56,696 bases of DNA. Source: Bifidobacterium hapali. Its GTDB lineage: Bacteria; Actinomycetota; Actinomycetes; Actinomycetales; Bifidobacteriaceae. Each line of letters begins with the position of its first letter. Position 1 is the stretch's first letter. Shown here piece after piece: positions 16,445 to 24,812 of this stretch. Below the pieces are notes generated by a model. It saw nothing but the letters and a program-made list of their open reading frames with translations. It was not told where the DNA came from and made no database searches. A program made the translations under genes and the position numbers. The stretch spans positions 85 to 56,780 of the forward strand of contig NZ_MWWY01000036.1 in the NCBI RefSeq assembly GCF_002259755.1, read 5' to 3'.

Positions 16445-18043
16445 ATGATGACCGCATCGGCACCAATAATCAACCCCGTATTGCATGGATTTCACCCCGA
16501 TCCCTCATGGATGTGGCATGACGGCAAGGCATGGCTGGTCACATCCTCATTCGGATTGGTGCCAGGCCTGCCCATCTACACCTCACACGATCTGGCCCAC
16601 TGGGACTACGCCGGCCCAGCCATCGACGAAGACATGGGCGAACGGCTGTTCCTCAAATACCTCGAATCCGACAACCGCGGCGTATTCGCGCCCAGCATCC
16701 GCATGATCGGCGACGCGATCGTCATAGTCAGCACCGTCACCAGCATCGACCGGCAGCGCGCGCTCGCCGGCGGTGCCGACCCGGATGAACTGCGCCGTAT
16801 GTGCGAGGCCCACGGCAATTTCGTCCTGTTATCGCACGACAACGGCGCGACATGGGAAGGACCTCACTGGGTCACTGGTGCCGTGGGCAACGACCCGGAC
16901 GTATTCGTGGATGAGGATGGCTCGGCATGGTGGCTCGCCAGCCATCAGTCATATGACAAGCAGTGGCCCTACCAATCCGATATCTACCTGCGCAGTCTCG
17001 ATCTTACGACATGGTCACTTTCCGGCCCCGAACATGTGCTGTGGCACGGCGCGCTCGAAGGTGCGGTATGGGCCGAAGCGCCGCATTTGCTGCGCAAGGA
17101 CGGCCATTACTATCTGTTCGCCGCCGAAGCGGGCACCGAACGTCAGCACGCGCAATCCGTCGCACGGTCGGACTCGCTGACCGACTACTTCGAGGGCAAC
17201 CCCGCCAACCCGATCCTTTCCCACCGGACTCTCGGCGGAAGATTCCCAGTGCAGAATATCGGTCACAGCGACATCATGCAGGACGGCGACGGACGATGGT
17301 GGGGTGTCTGCCTCGGCTCGCGAATCGTCAACGGCTACAGTTTCATGGGCCGCGAACCGTTTGTATTCCCCGTCGAATGGGAGAATGGCTGGCCGGTATT
17401 CGCCCCCGGCACAGGACTCGTGCCGCACATCACCGCGATCGGGAATCCACGATCAGGCGAAGGAGAACGGCAAGGCAGCGATCAACCGACCCGGAGCAGC
17501 CAAGCGCAGCGCGAACCGCAACCACTGCGTATCCCCCTCCACCCGGATTGGCTGTGGACGAAAGTGGACCACACTGATTTCACAATCATCGCCGCCCCGG
17601 AGCAAACCGACGAGATCCGCATTCGACAAGACAACGACCATTACGCATCGCTGACGTTCGACCAGGCAGCGCACACGGCGAGCGCCACAACGTACGACAA
17701 CGGCGAATCCCTCACCGTGTGGGAGGGAGCATACCGCGGCGATCGCAGATATTCGATCAGGCTCAACGGCACCATCCTCGAATTCGGCGAAGAGCCGGAC
17801 GAGTCGGACAACGCACACGAGTCCGAAATCCGCGATGGAGCCGTCACGTTGGTCACACGCACCAACGATCTGCCGTACGATGCGATCTCCGTTGGCGGTT
17901 ATCCGATCTACCGGGATCACGCCGATGACCGTCTGCCCCACATCCGCCTGCTGGCCTCCTGCGACGCCGCCTTCCTCAGCACCGAGGTGTCCAAAGGCTA
18001 CTTGGGCTGCCTCGCCGGCCTGCGCCCGGTCACGGCCAAGTAG
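16445..18043 (+). CDS. GH43 family beta-xylosidase / alpha-L-arabinofuranosidase
   Basis: About 532 residues; ATG ATG at 16445/16448 follows AGAAAGGG, and either could start. The GH43 triad is visible: base Asp19 in GFHPDPSWMW, the Asp in NDPDVFVDEDGS, and the acid Glu in WAEAPHLLRKDGHYYLF. After the propeller (about 1-320) comes a beta-sandwich C-terminal domain (about 360-530), the layout of XynB-like exo-enzymes. No signal peptide. A linker with charged, Gln-rich sequence (RSGEGERQGSDQ) joins the domains. A strong palindromic operator lies just upstream and a hairpin terminator follows, so it forms its own transcript, probably in the regulon of the divergent-site transporter at 18379-22109. 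Confidence 0.88.
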   Translation: MMTASAPIINPVLHGFHPDPSWMWHDGKAWLVTSSFGLVPGLPIYTSHDLAHWDYAGPAIDEDMGERLFLKYLESDNRGVFAPSIRMIGDAIVIVSTVTSIDRQRALAGGADPDELRRMCEAHGNFVLLSHDNGATWEGPHWVTGAVGNDPDVFVDEDGSAWWLASHQSYDKQWPYQSDIYLRSLDLTTWSLSGPEHVLWHGALEGAVWAEAPHLLRKDGHYYLFAAEAGTERQHAQSVARSDSLTDYFEGNPANPILSHRTLGGRFPVQNIGHSDIMQDGDGRWWGVCLGSRIVNGYSFMGREPFVFPVEWENGWPVFAPGTGLVPHITAIGNPRSGEGERQGSDQPTRSSQAQREPQPLRIPLHPDWLWTKVDHTDFTIIAAPEQTDEIRIRQDNDHYASLTFDQAAHTASATTYDNGESLTVWEGAYRGDRRYSIRLNGTILEFGEEPDESDNAHESEIRDGAVTLVTRTNDLPYDAISVGGYPIYRDHADDRLPHIRLLASCDAAFLSTEVSKGYLGCLAGLRPVTAK

Positions 18044-18065
18044 CGAGTACGAACAAGCCAATGAA

Positions 18066-18098
18066 GAAGCCCTTCCACTTGGCAAGCGGAAGGGCTTC
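18066..18098 (+). terminator. Terminator hairpin after GH43
   Basis: GAAGCCCTTCC at 18066-18076 pairs perfectly with GGAAGGGCTTC at 18088-18098, 22 bases after the GH43 stop. The loop is 11 bases. No strong T-run follows. Confidence 0.65.
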
Positions 18099-18113
18099 AC
18101 ATATTCCGGACGA

Positions 18114-18200
18114 TCATCGCGTGTCCGGCACCTCCAGAATGGAGAACGACCATGCGGACACTTCGATCGAAGACGGCCGCACGGTGAGTGTATCTATGGA
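18114..18200 (-). pseudogene. GH51-type C-terminal scrap
   Basis: Read on the minus strand to the TGA at 18114-18116, about 25 codons give VSAWSFSILEVPDTR, which matches the end of the intact GH51 gene at 24813 (CPAWSFTVVEIPD). Nothing else of the enzyme is present. The upstream limit near 18200 is approximate. It shows that a GH51 copy once stood before the transporter operon. Confidence 0.65.
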
Positions 18201-18346
18201 TGGTTGGCGCCTTGGTTGATTTATTGTTCATATATATTGACGAACCCTTTCGCTCGTCGCCGTCGGGAGGCCCATCGGGCCTCACTCAAGGGCTTGCCAG
18301 CCATGCAATTACGAACCCGCCTACCGGCTTGCTCAGGCTGACGCTA

Positions 18347-18369
18347 CAGACAGCCCACAGGGCTGTCTG
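18347..18369 (-). terminator. Terminator hairpin after LplC
   Basis: CAGACAGCCC at 18347-18356 pairs perfectly with GGGCTGTCTG at 18360-18369 across a 3-base loop, ten bases past the permease stop on the minus strand. The surrounding words GCTCAGGCTGACGCTAC recur at the same place after the second LplC gene (34353-34369), so the terminator was duplicated with the transporter. Confidence 0.65.
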
Positions 18370-18378
18370 CCCAACGAG

Positions 18379-19341
18379 TCAGCCCTTGACCGCTCCGATC
18401 ATGACGCCCTTGTTGAAGTACTTCTGCAGCAGGGGGTAGATCACCAGCAGAGGCAGAGTGGAGACGATGATCACGCCGTATTTGATTTGATCGGCGAGCT
18501 CCTGCTGCTCGGCGGCGGATGCGCCGTTCATTCCCCCTCCACTCTGAGCGTTGGTCTGGTTGGCGAGCAGGATGTCACGCAGGACGTTCTGCAATGGGTA
18601 TTTCGAGGAATCTCGGATATAGACAAGGCCGGTGAAGAAGTTGTTCCAGTGGCCGACGAAGTAGTACAGTCCAATCACCGCGATGATCGCGGCGCTCAAC
18701 GGCAGTGCGATGCGGAAGAAGTATCCGAAATACGACAGGCCGTCGATTTGGGCCGCATCGTGTAGATCTTCCGGAAGGGACGTCTCGAAGAAGGAACGCG
18801 CGATGATCACGTTGTAGACGGACACCGCACCCGGCAGGATGAAGACCCAGATCGAATTGAGGATGCCGAGATCCTTGTACAACAGGTAGTTCGGAATCAG
18901 ACCTCCGGCGAAGAACATGGTGAAGGTGAGCAGGAACAGGATCACACGGCGGCTTTTCCATTCACGCCGGGACAGCGCGAATGCAGCTGGCATGGTGACG
19001 ATCATGTTCACGGCGGTGCCAGTGATCGAGTACAGCAGCGTGTTCGCATAGCCTTGCCAGATGCGCGAATCCTCGAACAGCTTGGCATAGCCAGCCACGC
19101 TGAAATCCACTGGCAATACGGTCACACGACCCTGATTGACCATCGTCGAGTTCGAGAACGACGCGATGACGATGAACCATATCGGGTAGACGATCACGGC
19201 GACGATGCCAATCAGCAGCAATGCGATGATGATGTCGACGATCCAGTCGGCGAGGGTTTTACGCTGACGAACCTTGGGATTCCAAGGAATGGTATCGTTG
19301 ACGGTATGTACTCCGGCCGGTGTTGCAACTGCATGTGTCAT
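18379..19341 (-). CDS. Sugar ABC transporter permease (CUT1, LplC/MalG type)
   Basis: 320 residues from the ATG at 19341, which has GAGGAGACAG upstream and removes a basic, non-membrane extension. Six membrane segments are evident, the first at IIIALLLIGIVAVIVYPIWF. The ATPase-docking EAA loop is EDLHDAAQIDGLSYFGYFF followed by RIALPLS. It pairs with the LplB-type gene that ends 13 bases upstream. No ATPase gene is nearby, which is normal for CUT1 systems that share a MsmK/UgpC-type ATPase. Nearly collinear with the second LplC at 34401. Likely imports an arabino- or xylo-oligosaccharide, judged from the GH43, GH51 and GH127 neighbours. Confidence 0.9.
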   Translation of the reverse strand: MTHAVATPAGVHTVNDTIPWNPKVRQRKTLADWIVDIIIALLLIGIVAVIVYPIWFIVIASFSNSTMVNQGRVTVLPVDFSVAGYAKLFEDSRIWQGYANTLLYSITGTAVNMIVTMPAAFALSRREWKSRRVILFLLTFTMFFAGGLIPNYLLYKDLGILNSIWVFILPGAVSVYNVIIARSFFETSLPEDLHDAAQIDGLSYFGYFFRIALPLSAAIIAVIGLYYFVGHWNNFFTGLVYIRDSSKYPLQNVLRDILLANQTNAQSGGGMNGASAAEQQELADQIKYGVIIVSTLPLLVIYPLLQKYFNKGVMIGAVKG

Positions 19342-19354
19342 TTGACTGTCTCCT

Positions 19355-20362
19355 CTAGAAGATGCTCGTGTCCGAGGCCTTCTTCGAGATGAAGTTCGCA
19401 AGGATCAGGAAGAAGAAATTGACGAGGGTATTGAATAGACCGATGGCCGTGGAGTAGCTGAACTGGTTGCCGAGGATACCGATGCGGTACACGTAGGTCG
19501 ATATGACTTCGGAGCTCGACAGATTCAGTGCGGTCTGCATGAGGAAGACCTTCTCAAATCCGACGGACAGCACGCCACCCATCTTGAGAATCAGCATGAT
19601 GCCGATGGTGGGCATGATCGTAGGGATGTCGACGTAGCGAATGAGCTGCAAGCGGCCCGCGCCGTCGATCTTCGCGGCCTCATACAGAGCTAGGTCGACG
19701 CTCGAGAGCGCCGCCAGATAGATGATGCAGTCCCAGCCCATGTGCTGCCAGATGTCGGAAATCCAATAGATCGGCGTGAACATGTCCGGATTGGACAGGA
19801 GACTCACATCGCCGAAGAAACGGCCGAGAATACCGGATTTCGGGGAGAGGAAGATGTTGATCATCGCCACGATCACGACGGTGGAGATGAAGTGCGGCAT
19901 GTAGGTGATGGTCTGCACGAAGTTCTTGACCTTCGCGCTGCCGATCTGATTGATCAGCAATGCAAGGAAGATCGGCACGATGAAGCTCATGACCAGTGTC
20001 CACAAGCTGATACGGATGGTATTGCTCAATACCTGCCCGAACATCGGCGAACTCACGAATTTCGCGAAGTACTTCAGACCGACGAATTTGCCGCCGGTGA
20101 TGCCTTCCCTAGGATTGAAGTCGAAGAACGCCAGCCGCAGGCCGTACATCGGCACATAGGCGAACAGGGCCACGAAGGCGAGGCAGGGGAACGACAACAC
20201 CCACAGCCTCCATTTGGGCCCGACCAAGGCGTCTATCCGTGCGCCGAGGCGGGCGAACAACGACCGGTGGTCCTGCAGCTCATTGCCGCTCTTGGCCACG
20301 TCGGCATAGGCGGCGTCACGGTGCATTGAAACGTTTCGCATCGGAATGCTTGTATCTGTCAT
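19355..20362 (-). CDS. Sugar ABC transporter permease (CUT1, LplB/MalF type)
   Basis: 335 residues from the ATG at 20362, with AGAAAGAG upstream. A cytosolic N-terminus of about 45 residues leads into the first membrane helix RLWVLSFPCLAFVALFAYVP. The EAA loop is EAAKIDGAGRLQLIRYVDIP, the usual LplB form. It forms the channel with LplC and receives sugar from the lipoprotein encoded upstream. The C-terminus ends ANFISKKASDTSIF, nearly the same as the truncated paralogue at 35376. Gap to the lipoprotein gene is about 155 bases of GC-rich sequence. Confidence 0.9.
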   Translation of the reverse strand: MTDTSIPMRNVSMHRDAAYADVAKSGNELQDHRSLFARLGARIDALVGPKWRLWVLSFPCLAFVALFAYVPMYGLRLAFFDFNPREGITGGKFVGLKYFAKFVSSPMFGQVLSNTIRISLWTLVMSFIVPIFLALLINQIGSAKVKNFVQTITYMPHFISTVVIVAMINIFLSPKSGILGRFFGDVSLLSNPDMFTPIYWISDIWQHMGWDCIIYLAALSSVDLALYEAAKIDGAGRLQLIRYVDIPTIMPTIGIMLILKMGGVLSVGFEKVFLMQTALNLSSSEVISTYVYRIGILGNQFSYSTAIGLFNTLVNFFFLILANFISKKASDTSIF

Positions 20363-20516
20363 AAGATTCTCTTTCTGAACGTCCCCTTGGCCGACGGCTC
20401 GCCGATCGCATGATGGAGATCGGTCAGACCGCCGGCCAAGGGACACCCTGTGTCCAGGGCGGCGGGCCGGGCGCAACAGGCACCGGCCTCATCTTGAAGC
20501 GAAGGCCCCGCCACCG

Positions 20517-22109
20517 TCACAGCTTGGCGTATTCGTCATACCATTTCTGCCACAGCTTGATGTTGTCCTCGACACCCAGCGTCTTGATCTTGTCCTGGAA
20601 TTCCTTCCAGCTGGTATCGTCAAGGCCTCCTTCGCTGACCCACTGCGCGGTCTGAGTCACCACGTAATTGAGCAGCTGGGTGCGGTTGTCGGCGAGCGTC
20701 TTGGTGTCCTCGTCACTCGGGGTCACGTAGCCAGGCCAGAAGTCGTCGCTGTCAAGTCCAGGAGCCTGCTCCCTGTACACTCTGGTCTCCCTGTCGAACT
20801 GCTCGCCGGGGTTGTTCTCGATCTTGATCCCCTTGGGGAAATACGCGTAGCCGCGGTTGCCCATGCCGTAGAGGAGGCTGTTGCCGTCGAACGCATCCTC
20901 CTTGATCTTGTAGTGGAGATCCCCGATCTTCTCCACATAGGTACCGAGATCGCCGAAGTATTGCCCGACGGAGATGTCCGTGTCCATCATCTTTTCGATG
21001 ACCTTGAAGACGGCCTCCTTGTTCGGGGCGTCGGCTCTGATCTCCAAACCGTTATAGGACGCGTCCTGCGCCTGTTCGGCGGTGGCGTCAGCCGGGTCGT
21101 CGGTCGCGGACGGGATCGGGATCATCTCATACTGATCCTGAAGGTCACCGAACGAAGCGGTGTTCCAATTGATCGCCATGCCGGTGATCGCGGTCTTGCC
21201 GTCGGATTTCAGCTCGGATTCCCACTTGGAGCTGTCCTTGCTCCAACCGTCCTTGGGAATCAGTCCCTTGGCGGTCAGATCTCGGAGGTATTCGACCGTC
21301 TTGCGGAAGTTGTCCGTCTGCAGGAAGTTACCGACCTTGCCATCCTTCACGTATACGCCCTCCATGCCGGCCTGGGAGGTCATGGCGGTGGAGATACCAG
21401 TCGAATCGATGAGCTGGAACGGCGAGTACCAGCCGAAGCCCTGAGTCTCCATTGCACGGATATTGAACGGGATCTCGTCGGCCTTGCCGTTGCCGTTCGG
21501 ATCCTGTGTCTTGAACGCCTCAAGAACCTTGGTCAGCTCATCCCACGTCTGGGGGATTTCCAGACCTAGCTTGTCCAGCCATGCCTTGTTGATCATGAGA
21601 TTCTGGCCGGTGCTGTTGCTTTCGCCCGAAGAGACCACGTCGTTGGGGATCTGGTAGATCTTTCCGTCCGTCACCGAGGTAGCGGACTTGCGGGCGTAAT
21701 CACGCGACTCAAAGAACTTCTTGACCGCAGGCAGCTTGTCAAGGTCGTCGGACAGATCCTCAAAGTACGGGTACGCCGCCAGATCAGACTGCTCGAACAG
21801 ACCGATGGAGATGTCCGCGACTTCGCCCGAAGTCAGCACGACGTTCTTTTGCTGCTGCCATGCATCGACAGAGACGACATCCCACTTGATGGTGCAGTCG
21901 CACGCCGCTTCGAGTTCCTTGAACCATTTGGTCTCATCCGGATTGATCTTGGTCGTGCTGTTCTTGGACGACATGATCGTCACGATCGGCTTGCCGTTCT
22001 CGTCGGTGGCGGCTTTGTCACCACCACCGCAGCCGCCGACCATTATCATGGCCGCCGCCGTACCCAGCGCCGCCGCCGTACGACCCCATAGTCTTGCATC
22101 CTTGCTCAT
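20517..22109 (-). CDS. Sugar ABC transporter substrate-binding lipoprotein
   Basis: 530 residues from the ATG at 22109 (GGAAAGGTGGGG upstream). The signal peptide runs MSKDARLWGRTAAALGTAAA and ends in the lipobox MVGGC. The mature part is a family 1-like, LplA-type solute-binding protein: ETKWFKELEAACDCTIKWDV near the start, QTWDELTKVLEAFKTQDPNGNGK in the middle, and the terminal LWQKWYDEYAKL. The Asp/Asn-rich DPNGNGKADEIP looks like a calcium-binding loop as in related proteins. It is first in the operon with LplB and LplC, and a 15-base operator copy (22166-22180) lies 57 bases upstream. The relic at 27457 is a deleted paralogue. Confidence 0.9.
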   Translation of the reverse strand: MSKDARLWGRTAAALGTAAAMIMVGGCGGGDKAATDENGKPIVTIMSSKNSTTKINPDETKWFKELEAACDCTIKWDVVSVDAWQQQKNVVLTSGEVADISIGLFEQSDLAAYPYFEDLSDDLDKLPAVKKFFESRDYARKSATSVTDGKIYQIPNDVVSSGESNSTGQNLMINKAWLDKLGLEIPQTWDELTKVLEAFKTQDPNGNGKADEIPFNIRAMETQGFGWYSPFQLIDSTGISTAMTSQAGMEGVYVKDGKVGNFLQTDNFRKTVEYLRDLTAKGLIPKDGWSKDSSKWESELKSDGKTAITGMAINWNTASFGDLQDQYEMIPIPSATDDPADATAEQAQDASYNGLEIRADAPNKEAVFKVIEKMMDTDISVGQYFGDLGTYVEKIGDLHYKIKEDAFDGNSLLYGMGNRGYAYFPKGIKIENNPGEQFDRETRVYREQAPGLDSDDFWPGYVTPSDEDTKTLADNRTQLLNYVVTQTAQWVSEGGLDDTSWKEFQDKIKTLGVEDNIKLWQKWYDEYAKL

Positions 22110-22165
22110 TACCCCACCTTTCCTTTGTGGCCGAACGATACGGTATGAGACCTTTCTCAACTCTC

Positions 22166-22180
22166 ATATCGTTCTGATAT
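22166..22180. promoter_or_regulatory. LacI-type operator before the sugar transporter operon
   Basis: ATATCGTTCTGATAT at 22166-22180 differs by one base from the 15-mer found exactly at 16368-16382 and 22535-22549. A weaker half site, ATCGTTATGA, lies at 22213-22222. Its place upstream of the lipoprotein start fits repression of the operon. Confidence 0.7.
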
Positions 22181-22295
22181 CAAACAATATTACATCATCG
22201 CCTCCTCGTCAAATCGTTATGAGAAATTGTCCGGAAGAACTGCCCCATCAAAAATCCGTCCGACAAGCAGTCAGACGGGAGCAGTGCTGCACACC

Positions 22296-22455
22296 TCACC
22301 TGGAGGATTCACGCACGATAAGCTCAAGCTTTGCTGCAACTCGCCGGGCACGCCCTCATAGCGGTTCTCGACACGGTCGATCAGTATCGAGACCGCACGT
22401 TCAGACAGATCGTCCATGTCGGCCGACACCGTGGTCAGAGACGGCACCGCATTCT
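22296..22455 (-). pseudogene. LacI-family repressor, frameshifted C-terminal stump
   Basis: On the minus strand the residues VPSLTTVSADMDDLSERAVS, then ILIDRVENRYEGVPGELQ, follow the end of the intact LacI at 27856 (VPSITTVAVDMDDLADKAVG). The frame then shifts: the next-frame codons read KLELIVRESSR and stop at 22296, which is the correct LacI terminus. The helix-turn-helix and most of the sensor domain are gone. This was probably the local repressor of the adjacent transporter. Confidence 0.8.
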
Positions 22456-22530
22456 TTCATAGGGTCCATGCACCCGGATCGGCGTATGTCATTCGTCATG
22501 CATGGCGTCTCATTCGCCGTGCATGGACAT

Positions 22531-22558
22531 CGCTATATCATAACGATATGATATAGCG
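22531..22558. promoter_or_regulatory. Extended palindromic operator upstream of the VOC gene
   Basis: CGCTATATCAT at 22531-22541 and ATGATATAGCG at 22548-22558 are perfect arms around AACGAT. The core 15-mer ATATCATAACGATAT at 22535-22549 is identical to that before the GH43 gene. It stands between the LacI stump and the VOC-family gene and may be the former autoregulatory operator of the lost repressor. Confidence 0.7.
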
Positions 22559-22628
22559 GGCACCGAACCCGACTGCGTCTCGCCACGACTATAATGCGAA
22601 GTGACTGAATCACCGAAGGAGACTGGCC

Positions 22629-22994
22629 ATGATCGATCATGTTGGGTTGTTTGTCAAGGATGCGAACGAGCGCGCCGGATTCTACGAGGAGCTGCTCGCA
22701 CCGCTCGGCTATGTGAAGAAGCATGAGTTCCCCGGTGCCGTGTGCTTCGCGAACACGGAGGACGGCGACAGCATCTGGCTGGAGTCGCCGAAGGACGGCA
22801 ATCCCGTCGTGCCGACGCATATCGCGTTCCGCGCCAAGAACGAGGATGCCATCAAGGCGTTCTATCAGGCCGGATTGGCGACGGGTGGCGTCGACAACGG
22901 CGCACCGGGCCCGCGCCCGAACTACTCCCCCACGTATTACGCCGCGTTCATCCACGACCCCGACGGCAACAACATCGAGGCGATGCTGGACTAA
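22629..22994 (+). CDS. VOC-family (glyoxalase/dioxygenase-like) protein
   Basis: 121 residues, start backed by GAAGGAGA. The chain opens MIDHVGLFVKDANERAGFYE and ends YYAAFIHDPDGNNIEAMLD, the two halves of the paired beta-alpha-beta-beta-beta fold of the vicinal oxygen chelate superfamily. His4, His in THIAFRA and Glu near the C-terminus are candidate metal ligands. Members include glyoxalase I, dioxygenases and resistance proteins; no specific substrate can be assigned. It is isolated between a dead LacI and a dead GH127, so its transcription may depend on the operator at 22531. Confidence 0.85.
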   Translation: MIDHVGLFVKDANERAGFYEELLAPLGYVKKHEFPGAVCFANTEDGDSIWLESPKDGNPVVPTHIAFRAKNEDAIKAFYQAGLATGGVDNGAPGPRPNYSPTYYAAFIHDPDGNNIEAMLD

Positions 22995-23032
22995 GCGAGG
23001 TCGGTATCTCCGCGCTTCGCGCGGAGATACCA

Positions 23033-23665
23033 CTACGCGCGCAGGAACACGGTCATCTCGTTCTCACCACGATTCGCCCACGCAAAATACGGAATCAACG
23101 TCGCCGTCACCGGCTCACGACGAACCGGCGCATAATCCGCATACAGCGGCGCAAACGCGGGAGACTCCGCCGAAACACCAGCAGGAACCGGCTCACGCCA
23201 CGCAGGAACCTCCAAACGCACCATCCGGCGGGAGACAGGATCAACCTCACCCTGACCCTGATCATCAATACCCGAGGTGCCAGCCTCGAACGCAAACTCC
23301 TCCACCTTCACCGAAGACGGATCAGCCAACACCTCATCCACATCCGCATGCAGCAAATGCAGATTCGCGCCATTATCCTTCTCCTCCGCACAGAACGTCA
23401 CCGGACCACGCGTGAACGCAACCCGACCAACATCCTCACGCACCAACGGATTCGCAGCCAACATACGCACCGGCATCGCAAAATCAAACGACACCACATC
23501 ACCATCGTTCCACTCACCCGTCAAATACAGGTAGCCATCACGCACCTCACGCGACACACGACCATCCGCCTCGACAGACAGCTTCACCGCGAGCGCGATC
23601 GCCACGCACGACTCGGAGTACGCCGCATCGTTCGGCAGGTCGTAGTTGTACGAGAACGCCGCGTC
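23033..23665 (-). pseudogene. GH127 stump with internal deletion
   Basis: The last 180 residues (from EADGRVSREVRDGYLYLTGE to EMTVFLRA) follow residues 550-729 of the intact GH127 at 8628 closely. Before them the frame jumps to FSYNYDLPNDAAYSESCVAI, equal to residues 352-371 of the intact protein, so about 170 residues including the catalytic cysteine pair are missing at a junction near 23580. Everything upstream is gone too, replaced within a few codons by the end of a GH43 gene. It cannot be active. Confidence 0.88.
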
Positions 23666-23685
23666 GGCGGATACGCGCAGCTCGG

Positions 23686-24738
23686 TCAGCCCTTGCGATT
23701 CCATCGTCCATCGTTCACCATCGCCCACTGCCGCGCATCCAACGCGACGATGCTGCCATGGTTGGCGCCCGCCGGCAGGGAGAACTCCTGCGGACCAAGT
23801 GCCCGGAACGAGTCCTCCGCCAGAGGATCGTCGGAGACGAACGGACGGTATCCCACCCACCTTGGCAGGTATTCGTCGGTCATCAGCAAGATGCGGCCAT
23901 CCGGCAGCACGCACGACGTCGGCCCCTCGAATCCGCCGGGGAACCGCTCCAACGTGGGGTTGGACAGTCGCGAATACGGTCCGAGCAGGTCGTCGGCCGT
24001 CTCGACATACACGTATTTCTCGTCCTCGTTCTTGATGTACATGACGATCCGCCCGCCGCAGACGCTCAACGCCGCGTCGATGACCGAATGGTCGCGTTCG
24101 ATGAGCACGAACGGCTCGCCGAACGCGGTGAAGTCCCGCGTCCATGCGGCCCAGATGCGCTGTCTGCCGTAGTCGTCGGCCTTGGTGCAGCTGGACCAGT
24201 ACACGAGGTATTCGCCGCGCGAGCCGTCCCATATGGCCCGCGGCGCCCATGCGTTGCCTGCGCCGACGCAGGAGGCGACGTCCACGACCCGCTCGTTCGA
24301 CCAATGCACCAGATCCGGCGATTCCCACACGCATATGCCGGTGCTGCCGCGGCGGACCGTGGCCGCGAAATCAATACCGCCGTCCGGTTTCGCATACCAC
24401 GGGGCGTTGAAGTCGAGATCCGTGCCGATCAGCACGAATCCGTCGCGGTCGGATCGTCTCATGAGGAACGGGTCGCGCACGGCCCGTTCGGAGATCGTGG
24501 AGCATATGGTCATGTCGGAGATCGGCCCGTTCCAGTGCAGGCCGTCGCGGCTGAACGCGAAGTAGACCTTCTGGTCGTTCTCAGGCCGGCCGTCCGGTGC
24601 CGCGAAATACACGTAGCAGTACCCCGCAAGCGCACCCGGCGCCAGTCCCGCGGTCACGGGATCGCCCACTCCGGGCGAAGCGATCGTCCCCGCGCCGCAC
24701 TCGGTCGAATCCGCGGCTTCAACGGTGCTGATGGTCAT
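23686..24738 (-). CDS. GH43-like family glycosidase
   Basis: 350 residues from the ATG at 24738 (AGAAAGGAAATC upstream; longer frames lack a site). No signal peptide. Motifs follow the order of the other two small GH43 enzymes here: AVRDPFLMRRSDRDGF (probable base Asp), GICVWESPDLVHWSNERV, NAWAPRAIWDGSRGEYLVYW and GGFEGPTSCVLPDG (probable acid Glu). Identity to those two is only moderate, so it is a separate lineage rather than a recent copy. Codon use is very GC-rich. It follows the GH51 gene with a 74-base gap and is probably co-transcribed with it, fitting removal of L-arabinose side groups. Its stop abuts the GH127 stump. Confidence 0.82.
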   Translation of the reverse strand: MTISTVEAADSTECGAGTIASPGVGDPVTAGLAPGALAGYCYVYFAAPDGRPENDQKVYFAFSRDGLHWNGPISDMTICSTISERAVRDPFLMRRSDRDGFVLIGTDLDFNAPWYAKPDGGIDFAATVRRGSTGICVWESPDLVHWSNERVVDVASCVGAGNAWAPRAIWDGSRGEYLVYWSSCTKADDYGRQRIWAAWTRDFTAFGEPFVLIERDHSVIDAALSVCGGRIVMYIKNEDEKYVYVETADDLLGPYSRLSNPTLERFPGGFEGPTSCVLPDGRILLMTDEYLPRWVGYRPFVSDDPLAEDSFRALGPQEFSLPAGANHGSIVALDARQWAMVNDGRWNRKG

Positions 24739-24812
24739 GATTGCTGATTTCCTTTCTGCGTCAAGACGCCTCAACCGGCGCACCGGCGCACCGGCGAAGG
24801 TCGCCGCGATCG

